From positions 6,633,001-6,697,000 of the forward strand of contig NZ_CP108427.1 in the NCBI RefSeq assembly GCF_035982055.1: 64,000 bases of DNA, given 5' to 3'. Positions 9,184 through 17,938 of the stretch are shown here, in pieces. Numbering within the stretch: the stretch's first letter is position 1; the number at the start of each line of letters is the position of its first letter. This DNA is from Streptomyces sp. NBC_01288 (GTDB taxonomy: Bacteria; Actinomycetota; Actinomycetes; Streptomycetales; Streptomycetaceae). Below the pieces are notes generated by a model. It saw nothing but the letters and a program-made list of their open reading frames with translations, was not told the DNA's origin and searched no databases. The translations under genes were made by a program, and so were the position numbers.

Positions 9184-9837
9184 CTACACCGGCCGGGCGC
9201 AGCCCACCGGCTGCTCGCCGCCTAGCTGCACATACAAGGCGGTCGACGCGGGGCAACTCGCGCGCCGGAGCACGGTCTTGACCACCTTGTACTGCGGCTT
9301 CCGCTGCCCCGAGCCGTCGCACGCCGTCTCCCGGACCTGCCCGCTGCCCGAGCCGTAGACACAGTCACCGACGATCGTGCGGGGCCCGCCCCCGCCACCC
9401 GGGTCACCGGGATGCGGCGGCTCCAGGTTCCGCATACAGGCGTAGCCCTTGGGTATGACCCCGTCGCCGCCCGCGCCCGACGACCCCTGGGCGCTGATGT
9501 GCAGCACGAAGTCGGTGGTGGCCGGACAGGCGGGACCGTCGCTCACATCACCCCCGTAGCGGGCGATGACCCTGGCGGCGGCGCGCTCGCTGGTACACGG
9601 CACCTCGGTGAAACTCGTCGTGCCGAAGGAACTGCACTCGTCGACGCCGAGGAACACCGCGCCGTAGCCGGTGGGTCGGGTGGTCGCGGACGTGGTCGTG
9701 GACGAGGTCGCGGCGGCCTTCCCGCCGAGCCGGCCGTCGCCCTCGCCCGATCCGGAACCGTGCGCGGCCTGGCAGCCCGTGGTCAGGGCGGCGAGCAGCA
9801 CCGCGCACACCGCTCCCGCGCACCATCGCTCACGCAT
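9184..9837 (-). CDS. Hypothetical lipoprotein
   Basis: 217 residues with a clear lipoprotein signal: MRERWCAGAVCAVLLAAL then the lipobox LTTGC, so Cys22 would be lipidated and the protein anchored outside the membrane. A Ser/Thr/Gly-rich spacer (about 25-58) leads to a mature domain with eight Cys residues, probably disulfide-bonded, and a PGGGGGP linker near residue 150. No family is recognised. It is convergent with the S37 peptidase gene, whose stop lies 41 bp away. Confidence 0.7.
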   Translation of the reverse strand: MRERWCAGAVCAVLLAALTTGCQAAHGSGSGEGDGRLGGKAAATSSTTTSATTRPTGYGAVFLGVDECSSFGTTSFTEVPCTSERAAARVIARYGGDVSDGPACPATTDFVLHISAQGSSGAGGDGVIPKGYACMRNLEPPHPGDPGGGGGPRTIVGDCVYGSGSGQVRETACDGSGQRKPQYKVVKTVLRRASCPASTALYVQLGGEQPVGCARPV

Positions 9838-9948
9838 CGATCCCCCCGACTGCCCCCGCCCAGCGTGACCCGCGGCAGCGGGGGCACGCCAGACGTGCGG
9901 GGGGCTTTGGGCCAGTTGGCGGGGGTGGGGCGGGGGCGGAACGTACCC

Positions 9949-11733
9949 CTAGTACGACAGCCCGTGCCCTACGGGATACAGCACCTGCGTCGGATCATCC
10001 GCGCGCTGCACCGCGACCGGGAGTTTCCCGCGCGGCCGGGCCCGGCCCGCGATCACCCGTGCCGCCGCCCGGAGTTCGACGTCGGTCCAGGAGTAGGACG
10101 CCAAGTAGGCGGTGACCGAGGGCAGTTGGGCAACATCGTAGGGGTTGCGGACGGCGACGGCCACGACCGGTGTCCCGGTGGCGACCAGGTGCTCGACGAG
10201 CGACTTCTGCGCGTCGGCCGCCGTGACGTTGTAGGTCGCCACAACCACCGCATCCGCCTCACGCGCCGCCGCCACGGCCTTCGCGACGGTCGCGGCGGAA
10301 GGCGCCGTACCGGTGGAGAGGGCGGTCGCCGTGAACCCCGACTCCCCGAGTGCCGTGGCGAGCACACCGGTGGGTGGACCCGTAGTACCCGTAGGGGAGG
10401 CCGGATCGGCGCCGACCACCAGAACCTTCCCGTGCGTACGGCGGGACAGCGGAAGCAGCCCCGCCGAGTTGACCAGCAGGGTGGTGGTCCGCTCGGCGAT
10501 CCGGTCGGCGGCGGCGAGATGTGCCGCGGTCCCGACCGTGCGGTCCACTCCCGCCCGGCTGACGTACGCGTCCTCGAACAGCCCCAGCCGCTCCTTCAGC
10601 CGCAGCACCCGCAGGATCGACTCGTCGAGCCGCGCCTCCGTCAACTCCCCGCCCCGCACGGCCTTGAGCACAGCGTTCCAGGCGACGTCCAGGGAGGGCG
10701 GGTTGAGGAGTTGATCCACCCCGGCCTTCAGCGCGAGCACCGGCACCCTGTCGTCCCCGTACTTCTGGCGTACGCCCTCCATGGCCAGCGAGTCGGTGAT
10801 CACGACGCCGTCGTAGCCGAGTTCGCCGCGCAGGATGCCGGTGACGATGGGGTGGGAGAGGGTGGCCGGGTCGCCGGAGTCGTCGAGGGCCGGGACCATG
10901 ATGTGGGCGGTCATGATCGAGTCGATGCCCGCCTTGACGGCAGCCCGGAAGGGCACGGCGTCGAGCGCCTCCCATACCTCCCGGCTGTGCGTGATGACGG
11001 GAAACCCGAAGTGGCTGTCCACGGCGGTGTCGCCGTGCCCCGGGAAGTGCTTGGCGGTAGCGGCGACCCGGCTGCTCTGATACCCCTTCACCTCGGCGGC
11101 GACGAGCGCGGCCACCGCGTCCGGGTCGGCGCCGAAGGACCGTACGCCGATGACCGGGTTGGCCGGGTTGACGTTCACGTCGGCGTCGGGGGAGTAGTCC
11201 TGGTTGACGCCCATCGCGCGCAGCTCGGCGCCGGCGATACGGCCGAGGGTGCGGGCGTCGCCGCGCGAGCCGCCGGCGCCGATCGCCATCGCGCCCGGGA
11301 AGAGGGTCGCGGGCGTGCCGATACGGCAGACGATGCCGTGTTCCTGGTCGGTGGCGACCAGTACGGGTAGCCCTCGAGGTCGGCTGAGGGATGCCTGCTG
11401 GATGCCGTTCGAGAGGTCGGCGATCTGGTGGGGGTCGCGGGTGTTGTGCGCCCAGGTGAAGTAGATGACGCCGCCGACGTGGTATTTGGCGATCAGGTCG
11501 GCGGCGGTACGCACGCCGATCTCGCTCAGGTTGGCGTCGATGTCGGCCTGGTCGGGGGCGGTGGCGGAGTGGCCGTAGACCCGCATCACGAACAGTTGGC
11601 CGACCTTCTCCGGCAGTGTCATGCGGGAGATCAGCGAGCGGAGTCTCTTGTCGTCGGCGTGGGCGGTGCCGCCGACCGCGAGGGACGCGGTGACGCCCAT
11701 GGTCGCGGCGAGGACGGTACGTCTGGAGGGCAC
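9949..11733 (-). CDS. Tat-exported GH3 beta-N-acetylhexosaminidase (NagZ-like) with C-terminal domain
   Basis: 594 residues. The N-terminus VPSRRTVLAATMGVTASLAV has a twin-arginine export signal ending at TAHA. The catalytic barrel carries the NagZ-type loop KHFPGHGDTAVDSH, whose His-Asp pair supplies acid/base catalysis, and the nucleophile Asp in VITDSLAMEGV. A second alpha/beta domain of about 200 residues follows, longer than E. coli NagZ but like the two-domain GH3 enzymes. It should release beta-linked GlcNAc-type sugars from peptidoglycan or chitin fragments outside the cell. GTG 11733 follows AAGGAG; upstream codons in the same frame lack a ribosome site. An inverted repeat lies in its promoter region. 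Confidence 0.85.
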   Translation of the reverse strand: MPSRRTVLAATMGVTASLAVGGTAHADDKRLRSLISRMTLPEKVGQLFVMRVYGHSATAPDQADIDANLSEIGVRTAADLIAKYHVGGVIYFTWAHNTRDPHQIADLSNGIQQASLSRPRGLPVLVATDQEHGIVCRIGTPATLFPGAMAIGAGGSRGDARTLGRIAGAELRAMGVNQDYSPDADVNVNPANPVIGVRSFGADPDAVAALVAAEVKGYQSSRVAATAKHFPGHGDTAVDSHFGFPVITHSREVWEALDAVPFRAAVKAGIDSIMTAHIMVPALDDSGDPATLSHPIVTGILRGELGYDGVVITDSLAMEGVRQKYGDDRVPVLALKAGVDQLLNPPSLDVAWNAVLKAVRGGELTEARLDESILRVLRLKERLGLFEDAYVSRAGVDRTVGTAAHLAAADRIAERTTTLLVNSAGLLPLSRRTHGKVLVVGADPASPTGTTGPPTGVLATALGESGFTATALSTGTAPSAATVAKAVAAAREADAVVVATYNVTAADAQKSLVEHLVATGTPVVAVAVRNPYDVAQLPSVTAYLASYSWTDVELRAAARVIAGRARPRGKLPVAVQRADDPTQVLYPVGHGLSY

Positions 11734-12171
11734 GTGCGCTCCTTCCGGAGGTGTTCCACTTCGGATCATCGGATCCGCTGAAGGAAACTTCCACGACTTC
11801 ACGAATATCCGGGAAGTTTCTGCCAGTCAAGGGAGCGCACAGTAAACCGGAGGAGGGGCCGCCATCGGCGCAGTTGGAGGGGGGCGCGCCGATGACGGCT
11901 TGCTGCCGGCCGCGACACGGAGGAGAGGGTTTGTCAGCTTTCGCAGCCAGCAGCGAGGCCGACGCCGTACCGCGGAGACTCATCCGGCAGCATGCCGGTT
12001 GGACGGAGGGGAGGGGACGCGGGTTCCCTCCTGGTGGCCGATTCCGGAAGTTGGTGAACCTGTGCACAACGGGACGGATGCGACCGCTCACAGGGACGAG
12101 CGGGCGAACGGCGGTCGTCCATCCCGTGGACGTCCCGGCGGGGCGGCCGACCGCCGCCCGATCATGAGGGC
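11734..12171. other. Intergenic region between divergent GH3 and aroA-like genes
   Basis: 438 bases without a convincing gene. Small open frames here lack ribosome sites and show no conserved motif. The half near the GH3 gene holds the inverted repeat described separately. No further structure was seen in the rest. Confidence 0.6.
11784..11820. promoter_or_regulatory. Inverted repeat GAAACTTCC-N19-GGAAGTTTC upstream of the GH3 gene
   Basis: GAAACTTCC (11784-11792) and GGAAGTTTC (11812-11820) form a perfect 9-bp inverted repeat. Each arm also lies within a GGAA/TTCC-type mini palindrome. It is 51-87 bp upstream of the GH3 start, a natural operator position. It resembles GAAA-TTTC boxes known for glycosidase regulators in streptomycetes, but the regulator is not identifiable. 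Confidence 0.45.
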
Positions 12172-13425
12172 ATGCCCGTAGTCGACATCCCCGGTTCCAA
12201 GTCCATCACCGCCCGCGCCCTCTTCCTGGCGGCCGCCGCGGACGGCGTCACCACCCTCCGGCGCCCCCTCCGCTCGGACGACACCGAGGGTTTCGCCGAG
12301 GGCCTGACCCGGCTCGGCTACCGCGTGGGCCGGACCCCGGACGCCTGGCAGATCGACGGCCGCCCGCAGGGACCGGCGGTCGCGGAGGCGGACGTGTACT
12401 GCCGGGACGGCGCGACGACGGCCCGTTTCCTGCCGACGTTGGCGGCGGCCGGGCACGGCAGCTTCCGCTTCGACGCGTCCCCGCAGATGCGCCGTCGCCC
12501 CCTTCTCCCGCTCACCCGGGCCCTGCGCGACCTGGGCGTGGACCTGCGCCACGAGGAGGCGGAGGGCCACCACCCCCTGCGCATCGAGGCGTCGGGGGTG
12601 GAAGGCGGAGAGGTGGTCCTGGACGCCGGCCAGTCCTCTCAGTACCTGACCGCGCTGCTCCTGCTGGGCCCCCTGACCAGGAAGGGCCTGCGCATCAGGG
12701 TCACGGACCTGGTCTCCGCGCCGTACGTCGAGATCACGATCGCGATGATGCGGGAGTTCGGGGTGGAGGTCGGCAGGGAGGGTGCTACTTACGTCGTCCC
12801 GCCGGGGGGCTACGGGGCCACCACCTACGGGATCGAACCGGACGCGTCCACCGCGAGCTACTTCTTCGCGGCGGCGGCCGTGACGGGCGGCGAGGTCACG
12901 GTCCCCGGCCTCGGCACGGGCGCGCTCCAGGGCGACCTGGGCTTCGTCGACGTACTGCGCCGGATGGGCGCGGAGGTGGAGACGGGCGCGAAGGGCACAC
13001 GGGTGCGCGGCACGGGCGAGTTGCGCGGCCTCACGGTCAACATGCGGGACATCTCGGACACCATGCCGACGCTGGCGGCGATCGCCCCGTTCGCCTCGGG
13101 CCCGGTCCGCATCGAGGACGTGGGCAACACCCGGGTGAAGGAGTGCGACCGGCTGGAGGCCTGTGCGGAGGGCCTCCGGCGGTTGGGCGTGGAGGTGGCG
13201 ACGGGCCCGGACTGGATCGAGATCCGGCCGAGTGACGTCCCGGGGTCAACTCCCGTCACAGGCACGGAGATCAAGTCCTACGGCGACCATCGCATCGTCA
13301 TGTCCTTCGCGGTGACCGGGTTGCGGGTGCCGGGTATTTCGTTCGACGACCCGGGGTGTGTGCGGAAGACTTTCCCGGGGTTCCATGAGGCGTTCCGGGT
13401 GCTGCGGGGGCAGTTGCCGGGGTAG
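12172..13425 (+). CDS. aroA: EPSP synthase (3-phosphoshikimate 1-carboxyvinyltransferase) paralogue
   Basis: 417 residues, the full family length. It should join phosphoenolpyruvate to shikimate-3-phosphate in the shikimate pathway. Conserved substrate residues are present: PGSKSITAR (Lys10, Ser11, Arg15), DISDTMPT (catalytic Asp), NTRVKECDRL and YGDHRI. The PEP loop reads RDGATTARF, so Ala81 stands where most class I enzymes have the Gly of the GT(A/V)MR motif (E. coli Gly96), a change known to lower glyphosate affinity. The divergence from the usual actinobacterial AGTVMRF form suggests a second, accessory copy. A GNAT gene follows 11 bp downstream. ATG 12172 has GAGGG unusually close in front. 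Confidence 0.85.
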   Translation: MPVVDIPGSKSITARALFLAAAADGVTTLRRPLRSDDTEGFAEGLTRLGYRVGRTPDAWQIDGRPQGPAVAEADVYCRDGATTARFLPTLAAAGHGSFRFDASPQMRRRPLLPLTRALRDLGVDLRHEEAEGHHPLRIEASGVEGGEVVLDAGQSSQYLTALLLLGPLTRKGLRIRVTDLVSAPYVEITIAMMREFGVEVGREGATYVVPPGGYGATTYGIEPDASTASYFFAAAAVTGGEVTVPGLGTGALQGDLGFVDVLRRMGAEVETGAKGTRVRGTGELRGLTVNMRDISDTMPTLAAIAPFASGPVRIEDVGNTRVKECDRLEACAEGLRRLGVEVATGPDWIEIRPSDVPGSTPVTGTEIKSYGDHRIVMSFAVTGLRVPGISFDDPGCVRKTFPGFHEAFRVLRGQLPG

Positions 13426-13436
13426 GGAGTCAGCGG

Positions 13437-14090
13437 GTGGGTTTCGAACTGAAGGCGCCGGTCCTGGCGGGCGAGTTGGTGCGTCTGGAGCCGCTCGGTC
13501 ACCGGCACGCGGCCGATCTGACGGTGGCGGCGGAGGAGAACCGGGGTTCGTACGCGTTCACCTGGGTGCCGGGGGCGGGCGAGGTGCAGGCCTACATCGA
13601 CGCCCAGTTGGCCAGGGCGGAGTCGGGCCGGCTCGCGCCGTACGCCCAGGTGTCGACGGCCACGGGGAAGGCGGTCGGCGTCACGGCCTACTGGGAACCC
13701 CGCTCGTGGCTGACGGACGACCAACTCGACGCCGTGGAGGTCGGGTTCACCTGGTTGGCGGGTTCGGCGCAGGGCACGGGGGTGAACGCCGAGGCCAAAC
13801 TCCTGCTGTTCCGGCACGCGTTCGAGGAGTGGGGGGTGTCCCGGGTCGACCTGAAGACGGATGCCCGCAACGCCCGCTCCCGCGCCGCGATCCAGAGCGT
13901 GGGCGCCCGCTTCGAGGGCGTCCTGCGCAACTGGTCCCGGTCCTGGGCGCCGGGGGAGGAGGGGCGGTTGCGTGATTCCGCGATCTACTCGATCACTGCG
14001 GAGGAGTGGGGGGAGTGCCGGGCGGGGCTGGAGGCGCGGGTGCGGGCCCGGTTGGCGCGGGGCAACTCGGGGGCGGACAGCCTGAGTTGA
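13437..14090 (+). CDS. GNAT family N-acetyltransferase (RimJ/RimL-like)
   Basis: 217 residues. The order LVRLEPLGHRHAADL, VEVGFTWLAGSAQGTGVNAEAKLLL (a variant of the acetyl-CoA loop), then VDLKTDARNARSRAAIQSVGARFEGVLR is typical of RimJ/RimL/YkkB-type acetyltransferases acting on protein N-termini or small amines. The substrate is unknown. GTG 13437 follows GGTAGGGAG. The 11-bp gap to the EPSP synthase gene indicates one operon, though no functional link can be read. Confidence 0.8.
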   Translation: MGFELKAPVLAGELVRLEPLGHRHAADLTVAAEENRGSYAFTWVPGAGEVQAYIDAQLARAESGRLAPYAQVSTATGKAVGVTAYWEPRSWLTDDQLDAVEVGFTWLAGSAQGTGVNAEAKLLLFRHAFEEWGVSRVDLKTDARNARSRAAIQSVGARFEGVLRNWSRSWAPGEEGRLRDSAIYSITAEEWGECRAGLEARVRARLARGNSGADSLS

Positions 14091-14103
14091 GCGCGAACCG
14101 ACC

Positions 14104-14141
14104 GGACCGTTCGACAGACCGGCTGGACCGTTCGGTCGGTG
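14104..14141. promoter_or_regulatory. Direct repeat GGACCGTTCG x2 before the hydrolase gene
   Basis: GGACCGTTCG occurs at 14104-14113 and 14125-14134, 21 bp apart, and the flanks ACCGAC and GTCGGT form an inverted repeat around them. This sits 27 bp ahead of the hydrolase ATG and is a plausible operator; no cognate regulator is recognised. Confidence 0.35.
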
Positions 14142-14160
14142 ATCGGAAACCATCGGTCTC

Positions 14161-14751
14161 ATGAACTCCTACCTCATCCTCCACGGCTGGCAGAACCACC
14201 GCCCGAAGGAGCACTGGCAGTACTGGCTTGCCGACCGGCTCCGTGCGCTCGGGCATCACGTCGCCTACCCCCAGCTGCCCGACCCCGACGAGCCCGACCT
14301 GGACGTGTGGCTGGGTGAACTCGGGCGCCATATCGGTGAGTTGCCGGGCGGTGCCGACTCCGAGCGGGTCGTTCTCGCGCACAGCGCCTCCGCGCTGCTC
14401 TGGCTGCACGCCGTCGCCCGCGGGTTGGTCAAGGGCGGTGAGGCCGACCGGGTGCTGCTGGTCGGACCGCCGTCCGCGTCCGTCGTCGCCGGATATCCGG
14501 AGGTCGCCGGATTCGTCCCGCCCGCCCCCGACTTCACCCTCCCCGGGAACGTCCGTCTCGTCGCCGGTGACGACGACCCGTACTGCCCGGGAGGCGCCCG
14601 CACCGCCTACGGCGATCCGTTCGGCATCCCCACCGAACTCGTCCCGGGCGGAGGCCACTTGGACCTGGTCGCCGGTTACGGCTCCTGGCCCGCCGTACTG
14701 GACTGGTGCCTGGACGGGACGGCGCGGCTCACGGCTCGACCGGTGGGGTGA
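14161..14751 (+). CDS. RBBP9/YdeN-type small alpha/beta hydrolase
   Basis: 196 residues, the usual length of the family. The opening YLILHGWQN, nucleophile elbow AHSASALLWL (Ser in HSAS), Asp in the GDDDPYCP loop and His in GGGHLDL form a complete serine-hydrolase triad. The physiological substrate of these proteins is generally unknown. ATG 14161 begins the beta-strand directly. Its 3' end overlaps the convergent MFS gene by 23 bp. Confidence 0.8.
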   Translation: MNSYLILHGWQNHRPKEHWQYWLADRLRALGHHVAYPQLPDPDEPDLDVWLGELGRHIGELPGGADSERVVLAHSASALLWLHAVARGLVKGGEADRVLLVGPPSASVVAGYPEVAGFVPPAPDFTLPGNVRLVAGDDDPYCPGGARTAYGDPFGIPTELVPGGGHLDLVAGYGSWPAVLDWCLDGTARLTARPVG

Positions 14752-15973
14752 CGCCTGCTCCCGCCCGCAGCTCGGGCGTGCTCGCGCCCACCCCCGCCAC
14801 CGCCAGCACGCACAGCAGCCCCCCGGTGAACAGAGCCGTCGCACCCGAGCTCCAGCCGGCGATGAGGCCGCCGCGGAGGTTGCCGAGGTTGGGACCCGCC
14901 TGGCCGACGATCTGCTCGGCGGCGGAGACGCGGCCCAGGAGGGCGTCCGGGGTGTGGGTCTGGATGATCGTGCTGCGGGAGACCACCGAGCAGGCGTCGG
15001 CGGCACCGGCCAGGGCGAGGCAGCCGAGGCCGGCCCACGGGTTCGTCATCAGGCCGAAGGCCGCCAGCGCGACACCCCACGTACTCGCCCCGAGCAGCAT
15101 CACCGGGCCGGGGCGGCCCAGCCGGGTGACGGTGCCGGAGAAGACGGACGCGGTGATGCCGCCGACCGAGACCGCCGACAGGAACAGGCCCAGAGTGCGC
15201 GGATCGCCCCCGAAACGCTCGGAGTTGATCAGCGGGAACAGACTGACCGGCATCGCCAGGACTGTCGCGGCCAGGTCGGTGAGCAGCGCGCCGCGCACCA
15301 CCCGGTGGCCCGCCAGGAAGCGCAGGCCGTCCAGGACACCGTGCAGTCCGCCGCGCGACGGCTCACCCTCGGGCGGCAGCGCGGGCAGGCCGAAGGCGCC
15401 GTAGAAAGCGACGAGGAAGGTGAGCGCGTCGACCAGGTAGCCGGCGCCGATGCCGACCCAGCCGATCAGCAGGCCGCCGAGCGCGGGGCCGACGAGCATC
15501 ATCGTCGTGAAGGACATGGTGTTGAGGGCGAGCCCCGCGGCCACCTGGTCCTTCGGTAGCAGCCGGGGTATGAACACGCCCGACGCCGGGCCGCCCACCG
15601 CGCCGAAGCCCGACTGCGCGGCGATCAGCGCGAGCACGCCGAGCACCGGGACGTGCCCGGTGAAACCCTGCACGGCGAGGAGGAGCGAGCTGACGGCCTG
15701 CCCGAGCGTGTTGAAGAGGTAGATGCGCCGCCGGTCGCCGCGGTCCACCCACGAACCGGCGAACAGCCCGACGACCACGGTCGGCACCGCGCTCGCCAGC
15801 CCGACCGCGCCGGTCCAGACCGTGCTGTGGGTCATGTCCCAGATCTGGTACATGACGGTCACCGAGGTCATGAACGAGCCCAGCACGGACACCGTCCGCC
15901 CGATCAGCAGCCGCCGGAACACCGGGGACGTCCGCAGCGGCCGGACGTCGATCAACGTACGGGTGAAACTCAT
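14729..15973 (-). CDS. MFS exporter, EntS-like
   Basis: 414 residues, twelve likely membrane segments. RRLLIGRTVSVLGSFMTSVTVMYQIW at the N-terminus and GSWVDRGDRRRIYLFN (the MFS loop 2-3 motif) place it with EntS-type drug or siderophore exporters; the conserved second-half RSTIIQTHTPDALLGRVSA is characteristic. ATG 15973 (MSFTRTLID) is chosen over the long open extension, which runs back through the neighbouring gene. It lies 79 bp behind the isomerase-like gene on the same strand and may be its operon partner. A second member of the same subfamily lies at 20592-21893. Confidence 0.8.
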   Translation of the reverse strand: MSFTRTLIDVRPLRTSPVFRRLLIGRTVSVLGSFMTSVTVMYQIWDMTHSTVWTGAVGLASAVPTVVVGLFAGSWVDRGDRRRIYLFNTLGQAVSSLLLAVQGFTGHVPVLGVLALIAAQSGFGAVGGPASGVFIPRLLPKDQVAAGLALNTMSFTTMMLVGPALGGLLIGWVGIGAGYLVDALTFLVAFYGAFGLPALPPEGEPSRGGLHGVLDGLRFLAGHRVVRGALLTDLAATVLAMPVSLFPLINSERFGGDPRTLGLFLSAVSVGGITASVFSGTVTRLGRPGPVMLLGASTWGVALAAFGLMTNPWAGLGCLALAGAADACSVVSRSTIIQTHTPDALLGRVSAAEQIVGQAGPNLGNLRGGLIAGWSSGATALFTGGLLCVLAVAGVGASTPELRAGAGVTPPVEP

Positions 15974-16052
15974 GAGGGCATGACGGGGCGCGGGGTGGGG
16001 TGAGGAGGCACCGGGGGACCCTAAGCCGCGGCCCGCCGGCACCGCCAGTTGT

Positions 16053-16853
16053 TTACGCGGAGTCGTTGAGCAGCCGAGCCAGGTGATCGTGACCGGCGGC
16101 CAGCAGCTCGGGGAGCGGTGCGGCGGCCTCGTACCACCGCTTCTCGTACTCCCAGCAGAGCCAGCCGTCCCACTCGTGCCGGGCGAGGACCTCGACGCAC
16201 TCGGCGAGCGGGAGGACACCGGCCCCGAGCGCCAGCGGGGTGGTGTCATCGGCCGACGCGATGTCCTTGACCTGCACGTATCCGAGATACGGGCCCAGCG
16301 CGGCGAGCGTCTCCGACGGCTGCTCGCCGCCGAGCCAGGTGTGCATGACGTCCCACAGCGCACCGGCCTGCCGGTGCCCGACCGGCCCGAGCACGCGGAG
16401 CGCGTCCGCGCCGGTGCGGTGCGAGTCGTGGGTCTCCAGCAGCACCCGTACGCCGAGGTCGGCACCCCACTCCGCCGCCGTACCGAGCCGCCGCGCGGCC
16501 GTGGCATCGGCCTCTTCCACGGACTGCTCGGTACCACCACCGGGAAAGACACGGATGAAGGGCGCGCCCAAGTCCCGTGCCAGTTCCAGCAGTTCACGGA
16601 TCTCGGCGAGTACGGCGTCGTCGTCGCCCGGTGCCGCCACCCGCGCATACCCGGCGAGACCCAGGACTTCGACCCCGGCCGCCTTGAACTCGGCGACCAC
16701 GTCGGCCCGTTGGCCGGCGTCGATACCGGGGTGCACGGGCTCCTCGGGATGCGCGCGCAACTCGACGCCGTGGTAGCCGTGTGTGACGGCGAGCTGGAGC
16801 ACGTCGGCCACGGGGAGGCCCGGGACACCGAGGGTGGAGAAGGCGAGCTTCAT
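16053..16853 (-). CDS. TIM-barrel sugar isomerase/epimerase-like protein
   Basis: 266 residues of the AP-endonuclease-2/xylose-isomerase-like barrel. MKLAFSTLGVPG at the start, YHGVELRAHPEE, RVLLETHDSH, GALWDVMHTWLGG, YVQVKDIA and GWLCWEYEKRW supply the Glu/Asp/His ligands for a divalent metal. Such proteins isomerise or epimerise sugars or polyols; the substrate is not evident. ATG 16853 is chosen; GTG 16874 in frame is possible. The gene begins 24 bp after the MarR-GNAT gene on the same strand, so the two are probably cotranscribed. Confidence 0.75.
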   Translation of the reverse strand: MKLAFSTLGVPGLPVADVLQLAVTHGYHGVELRAHPEEPVHPGIDAGQRADVVAEFKAAGVEVLGLAGYARVAAPGDDDAVLAEIRELLELARDLGAPFIRVFPGGGTEQSVEEADATAARRLGTAAEWGADLGVRVLLETHDSHRTGADALRVLGPVGHRQAGALWDVMHTWLGGEQPSETLAALGPYLGYVQVKDIASADDTTPLALGAGVLPLAECVEVLARHEWDGWLCWEYEKRWYEAAAPLPELLAAGHDHLARLLNDSA

Positions 16854-16877
16854 GGTCAGGACCCTACTCGTCACCGC

Positions 16878-17813
16878 TCAGTGTGGCTCGTGCAGGTCGA
16901 GACGCCAGTCCTGGCCGACGAGATCCTGACCGAAGGAGCGGTGCGGTTTCTCGGCGGTGAGGACGAACCCGTGCCGTTGGTAGATCCGGCGGGCGGCCCC
17001 GAGGATGTCGTTGGTCCACAGCACGAGGTCGCGATACCCGACCCCGCGCGCGAACTCCACAAGAGCCGCGACGAGTTGATCCCCGATCCGCAGCCCGCGC
17101 GCGTCCGGCTCGACGAGCAGCAGCCGCAGCCGGGCGGTACCGGGTGCGTCGTCCCGCACGCACATCACACACCCCACCGCCCGCCCGTCGAGCTCGGCGA
17201 TCCACACCCGCTCCAGATGCGGATCGTGATCCTCGGCGAAATCGGCGACGATCCGCGCGACGAGCCCTTCGTAGTCGGCGTTGAAGTCGTACTCGGCGGC
17301 ATACAACGCGGCGTTCCGCTGCACGATCCAGCCCAGATCACCGGGCCCGGGCTCGCGCAGCACGACGTCCTCCGGCCGGGGCCGCCGCTTGTCCAACGCC
17401 GACAGGATGGTCCGTACGGTACGCAGCGCCTCGGCGAGCCGCGGCCGGTCGGCGTCCGGCACGGTCGAGAGCAGCGCCCCGACGGATTCGTCCGCCCGCT
17501 CCGCCAACAGCGCGGCGGTCTCCCGCCCCCGCACGGTGAGCGTGACCTGCCGCCGCCGCGGATCCCGCTCCGAGGGCGCCCGCTCGACCAGCCCGTCCTG
17601 CTCGAACCGGTTCAGGATCCGGCTCAAGTACCCGGCGTCGAGGGAGAGTTCGGCACGGAGATCGGCGGCGTCCGTACGAGGGGAGTGCGCGAGTTCGTAC
17701 AGGACACGGGACTCGGTGAGGGTGAACGGGGCGTAGAGATGGCGGCTGTAGTCGAGGGCGCCGATGACGTTCGTGTAGAAGCGGCTGAAAGCGCGGATGT
17801 CCTGGACGGTCAT
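16878..17813 (-). CDS. MarR-type regulator fused to a GNAT acetyltransferase
   Basis: 311 residues in two domains. Residues 1-145 form a MarR winged helix (FTLTESRVLYELAH, LSLDAGYLSRILNRFEQDGLVERAPSERDPRRRQV). Residues about 150-311 form a GNAT domain (LRLLLVEPDARGLRIGDQLV as acetyl-CoA loop, then AARRIYQRHGFVLTAEKPH). This fusion is a recognised family; it may sense or acetylate a small molecule and control nearby genes. The palindrome TGACTCAGTCA lies 31 bp upstream of its start and is a likely autoregulatory site. The isomerase-like and MFS genes follow on the same strand. Confidence 0.85.
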   Translation of the reverse strand: MTVQDIRAFSRFYTNVIGALDYSRHLYAPFTLTESRVLYELAHSPRTDAADLRAELSLDAGYLSRILNRFEQDGLVERAPSERDPRRRQVTLTVRGRETAALLAERADESVGALLSTVPDADRPRLAEALRTVRTILSALDKRRPRPEDVVLREPGPGDLGWIVQRNAALYAAEYDFNADYEGLVARIVADFAEDHDPHLERVWIAELDGRAVGCVMCVRDDAPGTARLRLLLVEPDARGLRIGDQLVAALVEFARGVGYRDLVLWTNDILGAARRIYQRHGFVLTAEKPHRSFGQDLVGQDWRLDLHEPH

Positions 17814-17843
17814 GATCGATCCCGGGTGCTCGCTCAGGGTAGT

Positions 17844-17854
17844 TGACTCAGTCA
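17844..17854. promoter_or_regulatory. Palindrome TGACTCAGTCA upstream of marR-GNAT
   Basis: An 11-bp perfect palindrome with one central base, preceded by T, in the 125-bp gap between the MarR-GNAT and DUF4253 genes. Size and position fit a MarR-family operator. Other explanations are chance or a second regulator. Confidence 0.45.
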
Positions 17855-17938
17855 GAGGTATTACGGGTCTGACGGTAGTACCGGGGAGGGCCGCGCGTCC
17901 ATGGTTACGGTGTTCCGGACTGAGCCGTCAGCGGCGAC

